DNA from: Thalassotalea sp. 1_MG-2023
Lineage (GTDB): Bacteria > Pseudomonadota > Gammaproteobacteria > Enterobacterales > Alteromonadaceae
DNA: 64,000 bases
Direction: 5' to 3'
Assembly: GCF_030546745.1 (NCBI RefSeq)
Contig: NZ_JAUOPD010000015.1
Span: forward strand, 33,838 to 97,837
Shown here: positions 47,896 to 58,044 of the stretch, one piece after another
Position numbering within the stretch: the first letter of the stretch is position 1
Layout: every line of letters starts with the position of its first letter
The notes under the pieces: generated by a model
Told to the model about the DNA's origin: nothing
Databases searched by the model: none
What the model saw: the letters and a program-made list of their open reading frames with translations, nothing else
Position numbers and translations under genes: made by a program

Positions 47896-48666
47896 CTATA
47901 CTGTTATTTGTGCCGCAAAGGCAATTGCCTTAGCTAAGTCTTCTGGGGTATCAACACCTTCTACTGGCAAACGGCTTTGTGCTACAGCAACATGAATTTT
48001 TTCGCCTTGCCACAATACGCGTAATTGCTCTAACGATTCAATTTGCTCTAGTTCACTTGCTGGCCATTGAATATATTCATTGATAAAACTTGCGCGGTAA
48101 GCATAAATACCAATATGGCGTAGATAAAAATCTCCAACAGTTGTTGTATCTTTAGCAGTTAAAAAACGCTCCCTATCGTATGGGATTGTCGCTCGACTAA
48201 AATATAAAGCATACCCTTGTTTATCCATAAGCACTTTCACTGCGTTCGGATTAAAGGCTTCTTCAGCATCAGCAATATGTACAGCCAGTGTCGCCATTTT
48301 TGCTTTTTGTTGGTTAGCAAGGTTACTTGCTACTTGTGCAATATTTTCTGGAGGGATGAAAGGCTCATCTCCTTGCACATTAACAACGACTTGCTCTGGC
48401 TCAAATTGGTACTTCTCAACTACTTCAGCCAACCTTTCTGTCCCCGATTGATGATCAGCTCGGGTTAAGCACACTTCACCACCAAAGCCTTCAACAACCT
48501 TGGCAACCTGCTGATTATCGGTAGCGACAATCACTTTTTCTGCACCACTTTTTACCGCTTTTTCAACAACCCACTGTATCATTGGTTTACCGTGAATATC
48601 GGCTAATACTTTGCCAGGTAAACGAGACGACTCAAAGCGGGCTGGAATGACTACCACAAATGACAT
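47896..48666 (-). CDS. kdsB: 3-deoxy-manno-octulosonate cytidylyltransferase
   Basis: A 256-residue CMP-KDO synthetase: [22 protein letters not shown] at the N-terminus (written in part), [13 protein letters not shown], and [12 protein letters not shown]. It activates KDO for lipopolysaccharide inner core. The ATG at 48666 was chosen over the open frame's GTG/ATG at 48717, because CGGAG lies eight bases upstream and the family starts there. It ends a leftward block comEC-msbA-lpxK-ycaR-kdsB with E. coli-like order. Confidence 0.96.
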   Translation of the reverse strand: MSFVVVIPARFESSRLPGKVLADIHGKPMIQWVVEKAVKSGAEKVIVATDNQQVAKVVEGFGGEVCLTRADHQSGTERLAEVVEKYQFEPEQVVVNVQGDEPFIPPENIAQVASNLANQQKAKMATLAVHIADAEEAFNPNAVKVLMDKQGYALYFSRATIPYDRERFLTAKDTTTVGDFYLRHIGIYAYRASFINEYIQWPASELEQIESLEQLRVLWQGEKIHVAVAQSRLPVEGVDTPEDLAKAIAFAAQITV

Positions 48667-48679
48667 ATTTAGCTCCGTA

Positions 48680-48865
48680 TTAATTACGTTCGTCTTCACT
48701 GAGTCGGCGCGCTTCACTTTCTAGCAGAACAGGTATGCCTTTTTCAATACCGTAGGCTATCTTGTCAAAATTACACCAAAGCTCTTGTTGATCTTTTTTA
48801 TACTGCAGCTTGCCTTTACATACCGGACAAGCAAGAATTTCCATCAATTTAATATCAAAAGCCAT
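48680..48865 (-). CDS. ycaR: Trm112/YcaR family small zinc protein
   Basis: A 61-residue protein with [14 protein letters not shown] start ([13 protein letters not shown]), a single CPVC pair plus a later Cys in LWCNFDK, and the C-terminal [17 protein letters not shown] typical of YcaR. It is a Trm112-like domain of uncertain role, always near lpxK/kdsB in gammaproteobacteria. The ATG at 48865, with AAGAG upstream, is preferred to an earlier one that overlaps lpxK. Confidence 0.9.
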   Translation of the reverse strand: MAFDIKLMEILACPVCKGKLQYKKDQQELWCNFDKIAYGIEKGIPVLLESEARRLSEDERN

Positions 48866-48869
48866 ATTA

Positions 48870-49910
48870 TCACTCTTCTTTTTGTTCTCGTTCATTGCTG
48901 ACTAAAGTGAGCAATGATTCTATTAACGTTGTAGCAGATAGCTCATTAAATTCCGCATCTACCGGTAAATACCACCAATTATTATCTGCAAATATTTGAC
49001 ATTTAACTGCATCTTTTTCAGTCATTAACAAAGGGAGATTCTGTTCAAAATCACCGAAGTCTCTTTGTTGAAAATCATGATGATCAATAAAAGACTTTTG
49101 TTTTATAACCGAAAAACCTAACGTAGATAACAGGGTAAAAAAGCGTTCTGGCGAGCCAATGCCTGCACAAGCGTTTACCTGAGTCGACCGTAAAAGAAAA
49201 TCAGCAACAGTGATTTTTTCATCCGTCGCAACATTTATCAGGTACTTTGCTTTTAATGTCATCACATGTTGTGGCGTATCTCCGCAACTTAGTGGTGTTG
49301 AATTTCCATTTACGATCACATGATCAACGGCTTTTAAGCGTTGTGTTGTTTCTCGTAAAGGCCCTGCAGGTAATAATAAACCATTACCGAATAATCGCTT
49401 ACCATCGACGATGATCAGCTCAAGATCCCGTGCCATTTTATAATGCTGTAAACCGTCATCACTAATCACTAGCTCTACTGACATCGTTTTTAACTGTTCA
49501 ATCGCGGCATTACGATCACTGTCAACGACAATTGGTATTCGATGACGATTAAAAATCATCATCGGTTCATCACCTACCATGGTCGCATCACTTTGTTTAT
49601 TCACAACATAAGGATAATAGGGCGCCTTTGCGCCATACCCGCGGCTGATAACACCTACGTTAATATTATATGCTTTCAAACGCTCAACAAGCCATAACAC
49701 TACAGGTGTTTTACCATTGCCACCTACACCAATATTACCCACGACTACCACAGGTAAGCTCGCCCTAGTCTGTGCTAACAAACCATAACGAAAGCTTAAT
49801 CGCCTAAGGCTGCTAATCAACCAAAACAATGCTGATAGTGGTAATAAAATGGGTACCAATAAATAACGTGCTGGATGTTGATGAAACCACACCTTTTCAA
49901 TTAATCGCAT
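48870..49910 (-). CDS. lpxK: tetraacyldisaccharide 4'-kinase
   Basis: A 346-residue lipid A kinase. It has a membrane-associated N-terminal helix (about 14-35), P-loop [14 protein letters not shown] at about 55-68, VISRGYG, and ISDDGLQH with the catalytic Asp. It phosphorylates the lipid A disaccharide on the inner leaflet. It lies nine bases after msbA, the lipid A flippase, and before ycaR and kdsB. Confidence 0.96.
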   Translation of the reverse strand: MRLIEKVWFHQHPARYLLVPILLPLSALFWLISSLRRLSFRYGLLAQTRASLPVVVVGNIGVGGNGKTPVVLWLVERLKAYNINVGVISRGYGAKAPYYPYVVNKQSDATMVGDEPMMIFNRHRIPIVVDSDRNAAIEQLKTMSVELVISDDGLQHYKMARDLELIIVDGKRLFGNGLLLPAGPLRETTQRLKAVDHVIVNGNSTPLSCGDTPQHVMTLKAKYLINVATDEKITVADFLLRSTQVNACAGIGSPERFFTLLSTLGFSVIKQKSFIDHHDFQQRDFGDFEQNLPLLMTEKDAVKCQIFADNNWWYLPVDAEFNELSATTLIESLLTLVSNEREQKEE

Positions 49911-49919
49911 GATTAACAG

Positions 49920-51698
49920 TTATCCAAATTGAAACTTATGTAACTGTGCATAAGCGCCATCGGCAGCGAGTAATGATTTATGATCACCTTGTTCGACGAT
50001 CTTACCTTGTTCCATAACAATAATTTTATCAGCATTTTCAATGGTGGATAAACGATGAGCAATAACGATAGACGTTCGATTTTCTTGTAACGCATTTAAC
50101 GCATCTTGAATATGGCGCTCTGATTCAGTATCGAGCGCACTGGTTGCTTCATCAAGCACTAAAATGGGCGAATCACAGAGTAATGCACGCGCGATAGCGA
50201 CACGTTGGCGCTGACCACCGGATAATAGTGCGCCGTTATCACCAATGTTTGTATGTAAACCTTCTGGCAATTGTTCGGCAAATTCAAGTACATGCGCTTT
50301 ACGGGCAGCTTCAATAATTTCTGCTTCGCTCGCCTCAGGACGACCATAAGCAATATTATTAGCTAGGCTATCATTGAATAATACCACCTGCTGTGAAACA
50401 TACGAAAACTGCTTTCGAAGGTCATTCAGCTGATAATCAATCACATTATGTCCATCTAATAACACTTGCCCTTGCGTGGCTTGATAAAAACGTAATAACA
50501 AAGAACTAGCTGTTGATTTTCCACTGCCCGAGCGACCAACAAGCGCGACTGTTTCTCCTGCGTTAACATGAAGATTAACATCAGATAACGCGAGCTTTTC
50601 ATCCCCAGGGTATAAAAAGTTAACGTGTTCAAAGCGAAGCTCACCAGTAGCACGTTTTAATGGAATTGTTCCTGTGTCTTGTTCAAGTGCTTCATCTAAT
50701 AAGCCAAAAATACTGTTGCTAGCTGCCATTCCCTTTTGAAATTCACTGTTTACATTAGTCAATAATTTTAAAGGCCTAAGTAGCATTGTCATGTAGGTAA
50801 CCACCCCCATGAAAACACCGGCAGAAATGTTATCTACCACACCATCTAGGGTGGCAACGTAAAGCACAAACGCTAAGGCAAAGGAAGCAATAATTTGAAT
50901 AAACGGTACACTTGCAGACATAGTTGCTACCATTTTCATTCGTTGTTGGCGGTTATTTTTATTTATTGCCGCAAAGCGCTCATCTTCTCGATGTTTGCCA
51001 TCAAAAGTTAATACCACCTTATGGCCATTAAAGGTTTGCTCGGCAGTACGGGTAACTTCGCCCATGGAGTCTTGAATATTCTTACTCACCGTGCGAAAAC
51101 GCTTTGAAACGTAGGTAACAATAAATGCGATGATTGGCGTGATCACCAAAAATATTGCCGACAACTGCCAGCTTTGCCAAAACATCAAGACCAATAAGCC
51201 AATAACAAGCCCACCTTGTTGTACTATCGTCAATAACGATTTACTAGTAGCCTGTAACACTTGTTCAGTATCGAATGTCAGTTTGGAAATTAAAGTACCT
51301 GTTGAGGTTTTATCATGAAAGGTTACCGGCATCGCCATTATGTGACTAAACATAGATTGACGTAAATCGGCGACAACATTATTACCTACCCACGCTAAGC
51401 AGTAGTTACTGAGAAAATGACAAATACCACGAATAATAAAACACACAATAACAAACAAAGGTGCCCATTTCATAAACTCAGGGTTCTCACCGGTTAGGCC
51501 TTCATCAATTAACGTAGGAAGTTTTGAAAGAAAATACACATCTATACTGGCATAGCCAAGCATGCAAATAATTGAAAAAATACCTGCTGTTTTATACTGT
51601 TTCGTGTGCCCCATTAACCGTTTAAAGTTTTGCCAAGTTTTATCTTGGTTTTCTTCTGGAGCGTTTTGTAACGGTTGTCTTTCTGTCGACGTCGACAT
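49920..51698 (-). CDS. msbA: lipid A export ATP-binding/permease protein MsbA
   Basis: A 592-residue ABC half-transporter: six membrane helices in residues of about 30-325, then a nucleotide-binding domain with Walker A VGRSGSGKSTAS, signature LSGGQRQRVAIARALL, Walker B ILVLDEATSALD and switch His in IVIAHRLSTI. It flips lipid A core across the inner membrane. lpxK follows closely; comEC precedes it by about 117 bases. Confidence 0.96.
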   Translation of the reverse strand: MSTSTERQPLQNAPEENQDKTWQNFKRLMGHTKQYKTAGIFSIICMLGYASIDVYFLSKLPTLIDEGLTGENPEFMKWAPLFVIVCFIIRGICHFLSNYCLAWVGNNVVADLRQSMFSHIMAMPVTFHDKTSTGTLISKLTFDTEQVLQATSKSLLTIVQQGGLVIGLLVLMFWQSWQLSAIFLVITPIIAFIVTYVSKRFRTVSKNIQDSMGEVTRTAEQTFNGHKVVLTFDGKHREDERFAAINKNNRQQRMKMVATMSASVPFIQIIASFALAFVLYVATLDGVVDNISAGVFMGVVTYMTMLLRPLKLLTNVNSEFQKGMAASNSIFGLLDEALEQDTGTIPLKRATGELRFEHVNFLYPGDEKLALSDVNLHVNAGETVALVGRSGSGKSTASSLLLRFYQATQGQVLLDGHNVIDYQLNDLRKQFSYVSQQVVLFNDSLANNIAYGRPEASEAEIIEAARKAHVLEFAEQLPEGLHTNIGDNGALLSGGQRQRVAIARALLCDSPILVLDEATSALDTESERHIQDALNALQENRTSIVIAHRLSTIENADKIIVMEQGKIVEQGDHKSLLAADGAYAQLHKFQFG

Positions 51699-51815
51699 TT
51701 ACTACTCTTATCAATTAAATTCAATCTTAACTATTCTAGCTTGTTATAGAACGCCAACCAAGCTTTGATTTAATCAATAACATCACAACATTAATACCAA
51801 GAGATAGCCATTATG

Positions 51816-54152
51816 TTAATTAGCAAACCAGAATGGCCAATGTGTTTCTCGGTAGGTTTGCATTTGATAACCTTCAGGCCCGACAATCACCCTCACCCGT
51901 CCGTCTGTAGCGGTAGTATATGTTTTAATGTTTACTTGATGATAACGATTAACTACATCTTGATGAGGCATATTCCAGCGATTTAAAAAGCCAGCACTAA
52001 AAATAACTTCGTTTGGCGATACTGCTTGAATAAAAGACTTTGAAGAAGACGTTTTCGACCCATGATGCGGGGCAACTAACACATCTGAGTTTAATTTTTC
52101 TCCATAATTATCGACTAATGCTAGTTCAACTTTTTTTGAAATGTCCCCAGTTAATAACACACTAAACTTATCATCAGATATTCTCACGACACAGGAATCA
52201 TCGTTATGATCAGCTTGTCGTTCTGTAGGGTGTAATACTTCAAAAGTTAACCGGCCAATTTTTTTAATTTGACCTGTTAAGCATGGTGTATGGTGATTTT
52301 TCTGATTAAACATTAATTCTTTTACTTGAAAGTGTGCTTCAAGGAATGCTTGACCGCTAGCATGGTCATTATCATCATGACTGATGATTAATAAATCAAG
52401 ATCAGAAATCCCCTGATAGGTTAAATAAGGCTTGACCACTGACTTAGCCATAGAGAATCCACTGGGATAAGTGGCGCCAGTATCATAAACAACGGTTTGT
52501 TCATTTGCGCGAATTACCACAGACAAGCCTTGTCCAACATCCAGTACATCGACCAGCCAAATGGAGTCTCTGCTTTGCTTATTATGCAGATATGCTAGAC
52601 CAACTAACGTTAATGAAACGCCACATACTGAGTAGATAAAGGTTCGTTTTCGAAAAGTAATCAATAGCATTACTACACTCACGAACACCATCACAGCAAG
52701 GATTAACCATGTGCTATGATCGATTGATATACTGGCCCACGAAAGCTTGGCAACGCTATCAAGCCAGTGCCACAATACGGTTAAACTTAACTGTGCTAAC
52801 GAGATTAATACTGTTGCACTGGTTTCATTAATTACGCTAGCAATAACTGATAGTAAGGTCAGCGGCACGCAAACTACACTCACCCATGGCACCGCAATAA
52901 TATTGGCCAAAATGGCAACTAACGACACTTGATATTGCATTGATGACGTTAAAGGCAAAAGCGTGAAAATCAAAAAGCCTTGAAAGCACAAGGCATACAG
53001 TACCACGTGAAAATAACGAATGAATATCGAAACATGCTCAGATTTAACGTGTTTTTTATAACGCCAAATAAATAAAAAAATGGTACTTACTGCTGAAATA
53101 GATAACCAAAAGCTCGCAGATAAAAGACTAAAAGGAGAAAATATAACAATAATAAACATCGTTAAAAGAATTAACCTTGTCGCGGTAAATTTTGTTGCTA
53201 ATAATTTTGCACACCACAAAATAATGAGCATGATTGCGGCACGTATTGTGGGTTGAGAAAAACCAGCTATGTAGGCATAAAACGTCACAAAAACAAGGGT
53301 TAATAACGTAATAAATAACACTTGTGAACTAACAGTTAATTTTTTCGAAATGCGCGGAGAACTGAGAGCGATTAATGATAATAAACGCAATATTAATTTA
53401 CTAAACCCGTAACTCAGCATCGCAACTACACCTAAATGCAACCCTGAAATCGCAATTAAATGCTGTGTTGCCGTTGCATTGAGCACCTGCCATTGTGCCT
53501 CTGATATTTGATGTTTTAAACCAAAGGTTAGTGCAAGTAATAAAGCATTGTTTTGATGTTTTGGTAATAAGTTTTGATAATGTTCATAAAGATGCTGTCT
53601 GACACTAGCCTTAGATTTAATCGGCGACATCCCTTTAATAACATAACCCGTTGCGTGAATATTATGCTGTCTTAACCACGTTTGGTAATGAAAACCGCCT
53701 TCATTAGCAAGACCGTATGCGGGTTTTATTTTTATTTTTAATTGCCACTTTTGCCCTTGTTTCAACGCATTTTTATGACTTTTCCAGCTAAGCCTTACAT
53801 TAATCGGTTGATTAAGCACTTGCCCAGAAAATTGTGTTATTGAAAAATTAAACCGTTGAGTTTTTTCCTTCATTTGAGGAATACTGAGCACCTCACCTAT
53901 CACTGTATAAGACGATTTATGCAATAATTCAGTTGAAATATTATTATTCTGCCATATGTCTTCATACTGGGCGCCATGATAAAGTATCCATGCAACTCCC
54001 AAACAAAACCAAACTAAGCTTTTATTTGTCAAAAAAATACCAACGATTAGACTTAAAAGCGTAAACAAGAGCGCATAAAATAAACTTGGCACTATTGGTA
54101 AAAAAAGTGACAATAGCGCCCCAATGAGAAATGACGATAACCAACGATCCAT
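51816..54152 (-). CDS. comEC: DNA internalization competence protein ComEC/Rec2
   Basis: A 778-residue membrane protein. An N-terminal helix pair and OB-like DUF4131 region (about 1-170) come first; the competence domain with LIAISGLHLGVVA and many helices spans about 205-500. The C-terminal metallo-beta-lactamase-like domain has VDVLDVGQGLSVVI, VVYDTGA, ISHDDNDHASG and APHHGSKTS. It forms the inner-membrane DNA uptake channel in natural transformation. The intact HxDxDH-like motif HDDNDH suggests an active nuclease domain. Confidence 0.93.
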   Translation of the reverse strand: MDRWLSSFLIGALLSLFLPIVPSLFYALLFTLLSLIVGIFLTNKSLVWFCLGVAWILYHGAQYEDIWQNNNISTELLHKSSYTVIGEVLSIPQMKEKTQRFNFSITQFSGQVLNQPINVRLSWKSHKNALKQGQKWQLKIKIKPAYGLANEGGFHYQTWLRQHNIHATGYVIKGMSPIKSKASVRQHLYEHYQNLLPKHQNNALLLALTFGLKHQISEAQWQVLNATATQHLIAISGLHLGVVAMLSYGFSKLILRLLSLIALSSPRISKKLTVSSQVLFITLLTLVFVTFYAYIAGFSQPTIRAAIMLIILWCAKLLATKFTATRLILLTMFIIVIFSPFSLLSASFWLSISAVSTIFLFIWRYKKHVKSEHVSIFIRYFHVVLYALCFQGFLIFTLLPLTSSMQYQVSLVAILANIIAVPWVSVVCVPLTLLSVIASVINETSATVLISLAQLSLTVLWHWLDSVAKLSWASISIDHSTWLILAVMVFVSVVMLLITFRKRTFIYSVCGVSLTLVGLAYLHNKQSRDSIWLVDVLDVGQGLSVVIRANEQTVVYDTGATYPSGFSMAKSVVKPYLTYQGISDLDLLIISHDDNDHASGQAFLEAHFQVKELMFNQKNHHTPCLTGQIKKIGRLTFEVLHPTERQADHNDDSCVVRISDDKFSVLLTGDISKKVELALVDNYGEKLNSDVLVAPHHGSKTSSSKSFIQAVSPNEVIFSAGFLNRWNMPHQDVVNRYHQVNIKTYTTATDGRVRVIVGPEGYQMQTYRETHWPFWFAN

Positions 54153-54189
54153 CGTGATTGAAATCCTTAACTTGATAAATTAGACGTCC

Positions 54190-54699
54190 ATGCCTAAGAA
54201 AACGATTAAAAAGCTGCTGCCAGATCATCAAAAAATCAAAGCAAATAAGCATTTGCAGATCTTCGGTGACTTAATTCATAACGGTAATTTATGGCATTTA
54301 AATCGTCGTTCTGTCGCTAAAGCGTTTGCTGTTGGCTTATTTTGTGCCTTTATTCCTATCCCTTTTCAAATGGTGTTAGCAGCAGGCTTAGCTATTATAG
54401 TACATGCAAATCTACCGCTATCTATCGCATTAGTGTGGATCACTAACCCTGTCACCATGCCGGCAATTTTTTATTTTTGTTATGTTGTTGGCACGTGGAT
54501 TCTAGGTAAGCAAGAACAAGCTTTTGCGTTTGTTCCAAGCTGGCAATGGGTTGTAGACAGCGTTTCAACTATAGGTCCGTCTTTTTTACTGGGCTGTGCG
54601 GTACTGGCAACCTTATTTTCTTTAATAGGCTATTTTGGAATTCATGGCCTTTGGCGTTACTCCGTGAATAAAGCGTGGAAAAAACGAATGAAAAGGTGA
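54190..54699 (+). CDS. DUF2062 membrane protein
   Basis: A 169-residue protein with a basic N-terminus, the DUF2062 core KAFAVGLFCAFIPIPFQMVLAAGLAI and WITNPVTMPAIFYFCYVVGTWILG, and a C-terminal helix followed by a basic tail (KAWKKRMKR). It has three to four membrane segments and an unknown function. The gene is divergent from comEC (37-bp gap) and convergent with cfa. Confidence 0.88.
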   Translation: MPKKTIKKLLPDHQKIKANKHLQIFGDLIHNGNLWHLNRRSVAKAFAVGLFCAFIPIPFQMVLAAGLAIIVHANLPLSIALVWITNPVTMPAIFYFCYVVGTWILGKQEQAFAFVPSWQWVVDSVSTIGPSFLLGCAVLATLFSLIGYFGIHGLWRYSVNKAWKKRMKR

Positions 54700-54704
54700 T
54701 GGTT

Positions 54705-54728
54705 AAAGCGGTTAACAATAACCGCTTT
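54705..54728. terminator. hairpin between convergent genes
   Basis: Perfect 10-bp stem AAAGCGGTTA/TAACCGCTTT with a four-base loop, no long T-run. It probably ends both the DUF2062 gene and the cfa operon. Confidence 0.6.
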
Positions 54729-54740
54729 GTAGATTCGATA

Positions 54741-55973
54741 TTATTTTCTCGCGATTAAATGCACTGTACTGGTTGAGCGCTCTAAAAATGCTCCTTCACA
54801 ATAAGCAAAATAATATAGCCATAAACGTTTAAACTCTTCGTCATATCCTAAGGTTGATAGTTCAGGCCAAGCATTTAAAAAAGCCTTACGCCAATCTGCC
54901 AAGGTTTTTGCATAATGTAATCCAATATCGTGCAGCTCTTCCATTACTAACGACGTATGCTTCGTAAGTTGATTTGTTAACTCACTGATCGAAGGTAAAA
55001 AACCACCTGGAAAAATATATCGTTGAATAAAATCAACATTCTTTCGGTAATAATCAAACCGCTGATCAGCAATAGTTATTGATTGGATCAGTAACTTACC
55101 GCCTGGCTTAAGCCGATCGTGACACTGTTGAAAAAAGCTTGGTAGATAATCATAGCCAACAGCTTCTATCATTTCTATCGACACTAGCTTATCGTATTCA
55201 CCAGTTAACGCACGGTAATCTTCTTTCAATAAGGTAATACGATCTTCTAAACCGAGTGCCTTTATTTTATCACTCACATAAGCGTACTGTGCATCTGAAA
55301 TCGTCGTCGTGGTAACTTTACAGCCATAATGCATTGCCGCATGAACGGCTAATCCGCCCCACCCCGTACCAATTTCTAGCAAATGATCATTTTCGTGCAA
55401 TGAAAGTCGCTGACAAATAATATCTAGTTTGTGTTTTTGTGCTTGCGCTAAACTCGCCTCTTCGGATGGGTAAATAGCGGCAGAATACACCATTTCTGGA
55501 TCTAAAAAGCGTGTATAGAGTTCGTTACCTAAATCGTAATGCGCAAGAATATTGCGCTTTGAGCCTTGCTGACTGTTTCGATTAAAACGGTGAAAAATCA
55601 CATTTTTTAACTTACCGAGCCAAGAAGCATTTTTCTCAAGTTCATCGGTAAGTTGCTGTGCCCTAGCGAAAATTTGAATAACGTGAGTTAAGTTTGGTGA
55701 GGTCCATTTTCCATCAATAAATGCTTCTGCTGCACCTATACTACCGCCACGCACAAAGTCTCGGTAAGTCGATGTATCATGAATAACAATGGTGCCGGTA
55801 ATACTATCAGAATTAATTCGATTAGCAGGAAAGCTAAAGGTAGCAGCACCTTGAACAATATCGATGCAACCAAATTGAATGTTATCTAATACCGAGAATA
55901 CGAGCTCACGACAACGTTTGTTAATCCAAGTTTCTGTTGGCTCATTAACCTTACTTTCTACAAGTTGCTCCAC
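54741..55973 (-). CDS. cyclopropane-fatty-acyl-phospholipid synthase family methyltransferase
   Basis: A 410-residue SAM-dependent enzyme of the Cfa/mycolic acid cyclopropane synthase family: SAM motif LLEIGTGWGGLA at about 198-209, NILAHYDLGNELY and the later YCEGAFLERSTSTVHLIA end. It adds a methylene or methyl group to unsaturated acyl chains of membrane phospholipids. As the last gene of the ECF sigma/ChrR locus and next to DUF1365 and FAD genes, it could be a true Cfa or the UfaM-type methylase of furan fatty acid synthesis; sequence inspection alone cannot decide. Confidence 0.88.
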   Translation of the reverse strand: MEQLVESKVNEPTETWINKRCRELVFSVLDNIQFGCIDIVQGAATFSFPANRINSDSITGTIVIHDTSTYRDFVRGGSIGAAEAFIDGKWTSPNLTHVIQIFARAQQLTDELEKNASWLGKLKNVIFHRFNRNSQQGSKRNILAHYDLGNELYTRFLDPEMVYSAAIYPSEEASLAQAQKHKLDIICQRLSLHENDHLLEIGTGWGGLAVHAAMHYGCKVTTTTISDAQYAYVSDKIKALGLEDRITLLKEDYRALTGEYDKLVSIEMIEAVGYDYLPSFFQQCHDRLKPGGKLLIQSITIADQRFDYYRKNVDFIQRYIFPGGFLPSISELTNQLTKHTSLVMEELHDIGLHYAKTLADWRKAFLNAWPELSTLGYDEEFKRLWLYYFAYCEGAFLERSTSTVHLIARK

Positions 55974-55988
55974 ATTAAGCTCCTACTG

Positions 55989-56765
55989 CTACAATCTTTT
56001 TTTCTGCTGATAAGAAACAAAGGGTATTTTTTTTAAAAATAACTTGAATGCTTGCCAGTAAATGCCCGTAACAATTGACAACGACATAGCAGGCAATTGA
56101 CACCATGTTTTCAATAGGGCTTTGGCTGCTAAGGGTTGTTTCTTCAACCGTAAGTGGGCGTCAAATACTGTCAACGTATCACCTTGATTCATTTTTCTAT
56201 TTTCTATATGGATCAACAAATTATCGTCCATACTCACTGGCGGCTTAACGTGCCATACATAATGCATATCTAGATCCATAAATGGCGAGACATGAAAGGC
56301 TTTTTCGTTGACCTTTTCACCCAGTAAGTCAACCAAATAATAATGGCGTTCATTCCACGGTGTGTTACTCACTTCCGCTAGCATGTATTGACATTGTCCT
56401 TCTGAATCGTAACAAAAGTAGAAATTTGCTGGACTAAAGTAAATACCAAAACATCTTGCCTGAACGAGCATTACAACTTGAGAGATCGCCGCTGTACCAC
56501 CCAATGCCTTTACTTTCTCTACAATACGTACCTTAAGCGTTCCTGGTTCACCTGCGAGGTAATCTTTTTCAACAAATCTTATTGGCTGCCACCATTTTTT
56601 GCCGAATAAGCGCGAGGCTGAAAACGCCTGTTCAAGCGTATCTAGATTAAGTGCCAACATATATAAGCGATAAGAGAATTGGTGCCGTTTTGGCGTAAAT
56701 CTTCTGTGCTGGATATCACCAACATAAATATAAGAATTTAATGGTGTACCTGTGGATGATTTCAT
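55989..56765 (-). CDS. DUF1365 family protein (possible UfaO-like oxygenase)
   Basis: A 258-residue DUF1365 protein: SYIYVGDIQHRRFTPKRHQF at 10-29 (family hallmark, in part HRRF and H), the DYLAGEPGTL segment, and later PFMDLDMHYVW and FHVSPF. DUF1365 proteins typically occur beside FAD oxidoreductase and Cfa-like genes. As I recall, one member (UfaO of Rhodobacter) adds oxygen in furan fatty acid synthesis. The start at 56765 overlaps the upstream stop as ATGA, which supports it over an earlier in-frame codon. Catalytic residues are unknown. Confidence 0.85.
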   Translation of the reverse strand: MKSSTGTPLNSYIYVGDIQHRRFTPKRHQFSYRLYMLALNLDTLEQAFSASRLFGKKWWQPIRFVEKDYLAGEPGTLKVRIVEKVKALGGTAAISQVVMLVQARCFGIYFSPANFYFCYDSEGQCQYMLAEVSNTPWNERHYYLVDLLGEKVNEKAFHVSPFMDLDMHYVWHVKPPVSMDDNLLIHIENRKMNQGDTLTVFDAHLRLKKQPLAAKALLKTWCQLPAMSLSIVTGIYWQAFKLFLKKIPFVSYQQKKRL

Positions 56766-58030
56766 TGGTGGTCTTTCGCTAAAAAACAATCAAACCTGGC
56801 TGCAACATCAAGCGCACTTCTTACACCATCTTCATGAAACCCATTATACCAATAAGCACCACAAAAATGCGTATTGCCAACACCACATACTTCACTACGT
56901 CGTTGTTGTGCTGCAAGTGACTGCACTGAAAATACAGGATGATAATAGGTAAACTCTCTCAATATTTTTTCTGGCGCGATTGCCTCTTTTTGGTTAAGTG
57001 TCACACAAAATGTGTGTTCAGTATCTAATCCCTGCAATATATTCATGTTATAAGTTACGCTCGCAGGTTTTGTTCGGTTATCGCTTAATTGATAATTCCA
57101 ACTTGCCCAAGCCTTTTTACGCACGGGTAACAAAGTGTCATCAGTATGTAGTACTACAGAATTAGCCGCATAAGGCATTGCTGAAAGTATTTCGGTTTCT
57201 TTAGGTTTAGGGGCATCTAGCAACGAAAGCGCTTGATCTGAATGACACGCAAACACCACGTCGTCAAATACTTTTTCAGATTGGTCTTGAAAAACTAACG
57301 TTACACTATTATCACGTCGTTGCACTGAACGTATCTGTGCATCTACCGAAATGTTGTTTTTAAATGGCGCGATTAAAGGCGTAAGGTAATTTCTCGAACC
57401 TTTGGGTATTACATACCACTGAGGTCTATTTGTAACGTTCAATAAACCATGATTGTAAAAAAACTGAATAAAAAAGCGTAGCTGGAACTGCTCCATTTGT
57501 GCTAAAGAGCTTGACCAAATCGCCGCTCCCATTGGCAAAATGTAATGCTCTGAAAAGTATTTATTAAAGCCATTTTGCTGCAAAAAACTACCCAAGGTTT
57601 CGTGTGCTAAAATACTTTGCTTTTGATAAACAGCTTTGCAAAGTTTATTAAAGCGTAATATGTCTAAAATTAAACGCCAAAACTTGGGGTTTAATAGATT
57701 GCGTTTTTGAGCAAAAAGTGTCGCTAAGGTATGGCCATTATATTCTAATCCCGTTTGGCAGTTATGCACCGAGAAACTCATTTCAGTGGCTTGTTTATCT
57801 ACGCCAATACTTGCCAGTAAAGCTAAAAAATTGGGGTAAGTTTTATTATTAAAGACAATAAAACCCGTATCAATTGCATAGGACCTACCGTCTACTTCTA
57901 CATCAACAGTCGCCGTGTGACCACCAATATTACTCTGGCTTTCAAAAACACTAACATGATGTTTTTTGGACAGAACATGTGCTGCGGTTAATCCTGAAAT
58001 ACCTGCACCTATCACTGCTATATGCTTCAT
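56762..58030 (-). CDS. FAD-dependent oxidoreductase (amine oxidase family)
   Basis: A 422-residue flavoprotein: dinucleotide-binding GAGISGLTAAHVLS at 8-21, ESQSNIGGHTATVDVEV, DTGFIVFNNKTYPNF, and a C-terminal FCGAYWYNGFHEDGVRSA FAD-binding end. Relatives in the same gene context are annotated as NAD/FAD-dependent or amine oxidases; as I recall, UfaD of Rhodobacter, a lipid desaturase, belongs here. It overlaps the DUF1365 start by four bases and follows the SDR by about 14 bases. Confidence 0.88.
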   Translation of the reverse strand: MKHIAVIGAGISGLTAAHVLSKKHHVSVFESQSNIGGHTATVDVEVDGRSYAIDTGFIVFNNKTYPNFLALLASIGVDKQATEMSFSVHNCQTGLEYNGHTLATLFAQKRNLLNPKFWRLILDILRFNKLCKAVYQKQSILAHETLGSFLQQNGFNKYFSEHYILPMGAAIWSSSLAQMEQFQLRFFIQFFYNHGLLNVTNRPQWYVIPKGSRNYLTPLIAPFKNNISVDAQIRSVQRRDNSVTLVFQDQSEKVFDDVVFACHSDQALSLLDAPKPKETEILSAMPYAANSVVLHTDDTLLPVRKKAWASWNYQLSDNRTKPASVTYNMNILQGLDTEHTFCVTLNQKEAIAPEKILREFTYYHPVFSVQSLAAQQRRSEVCGVGNTHFCGAYWYNGFHEDGVRSALDVAARFDCFLAKDHQ

Positions 58031-58044
58031 TGATAATCACCTAT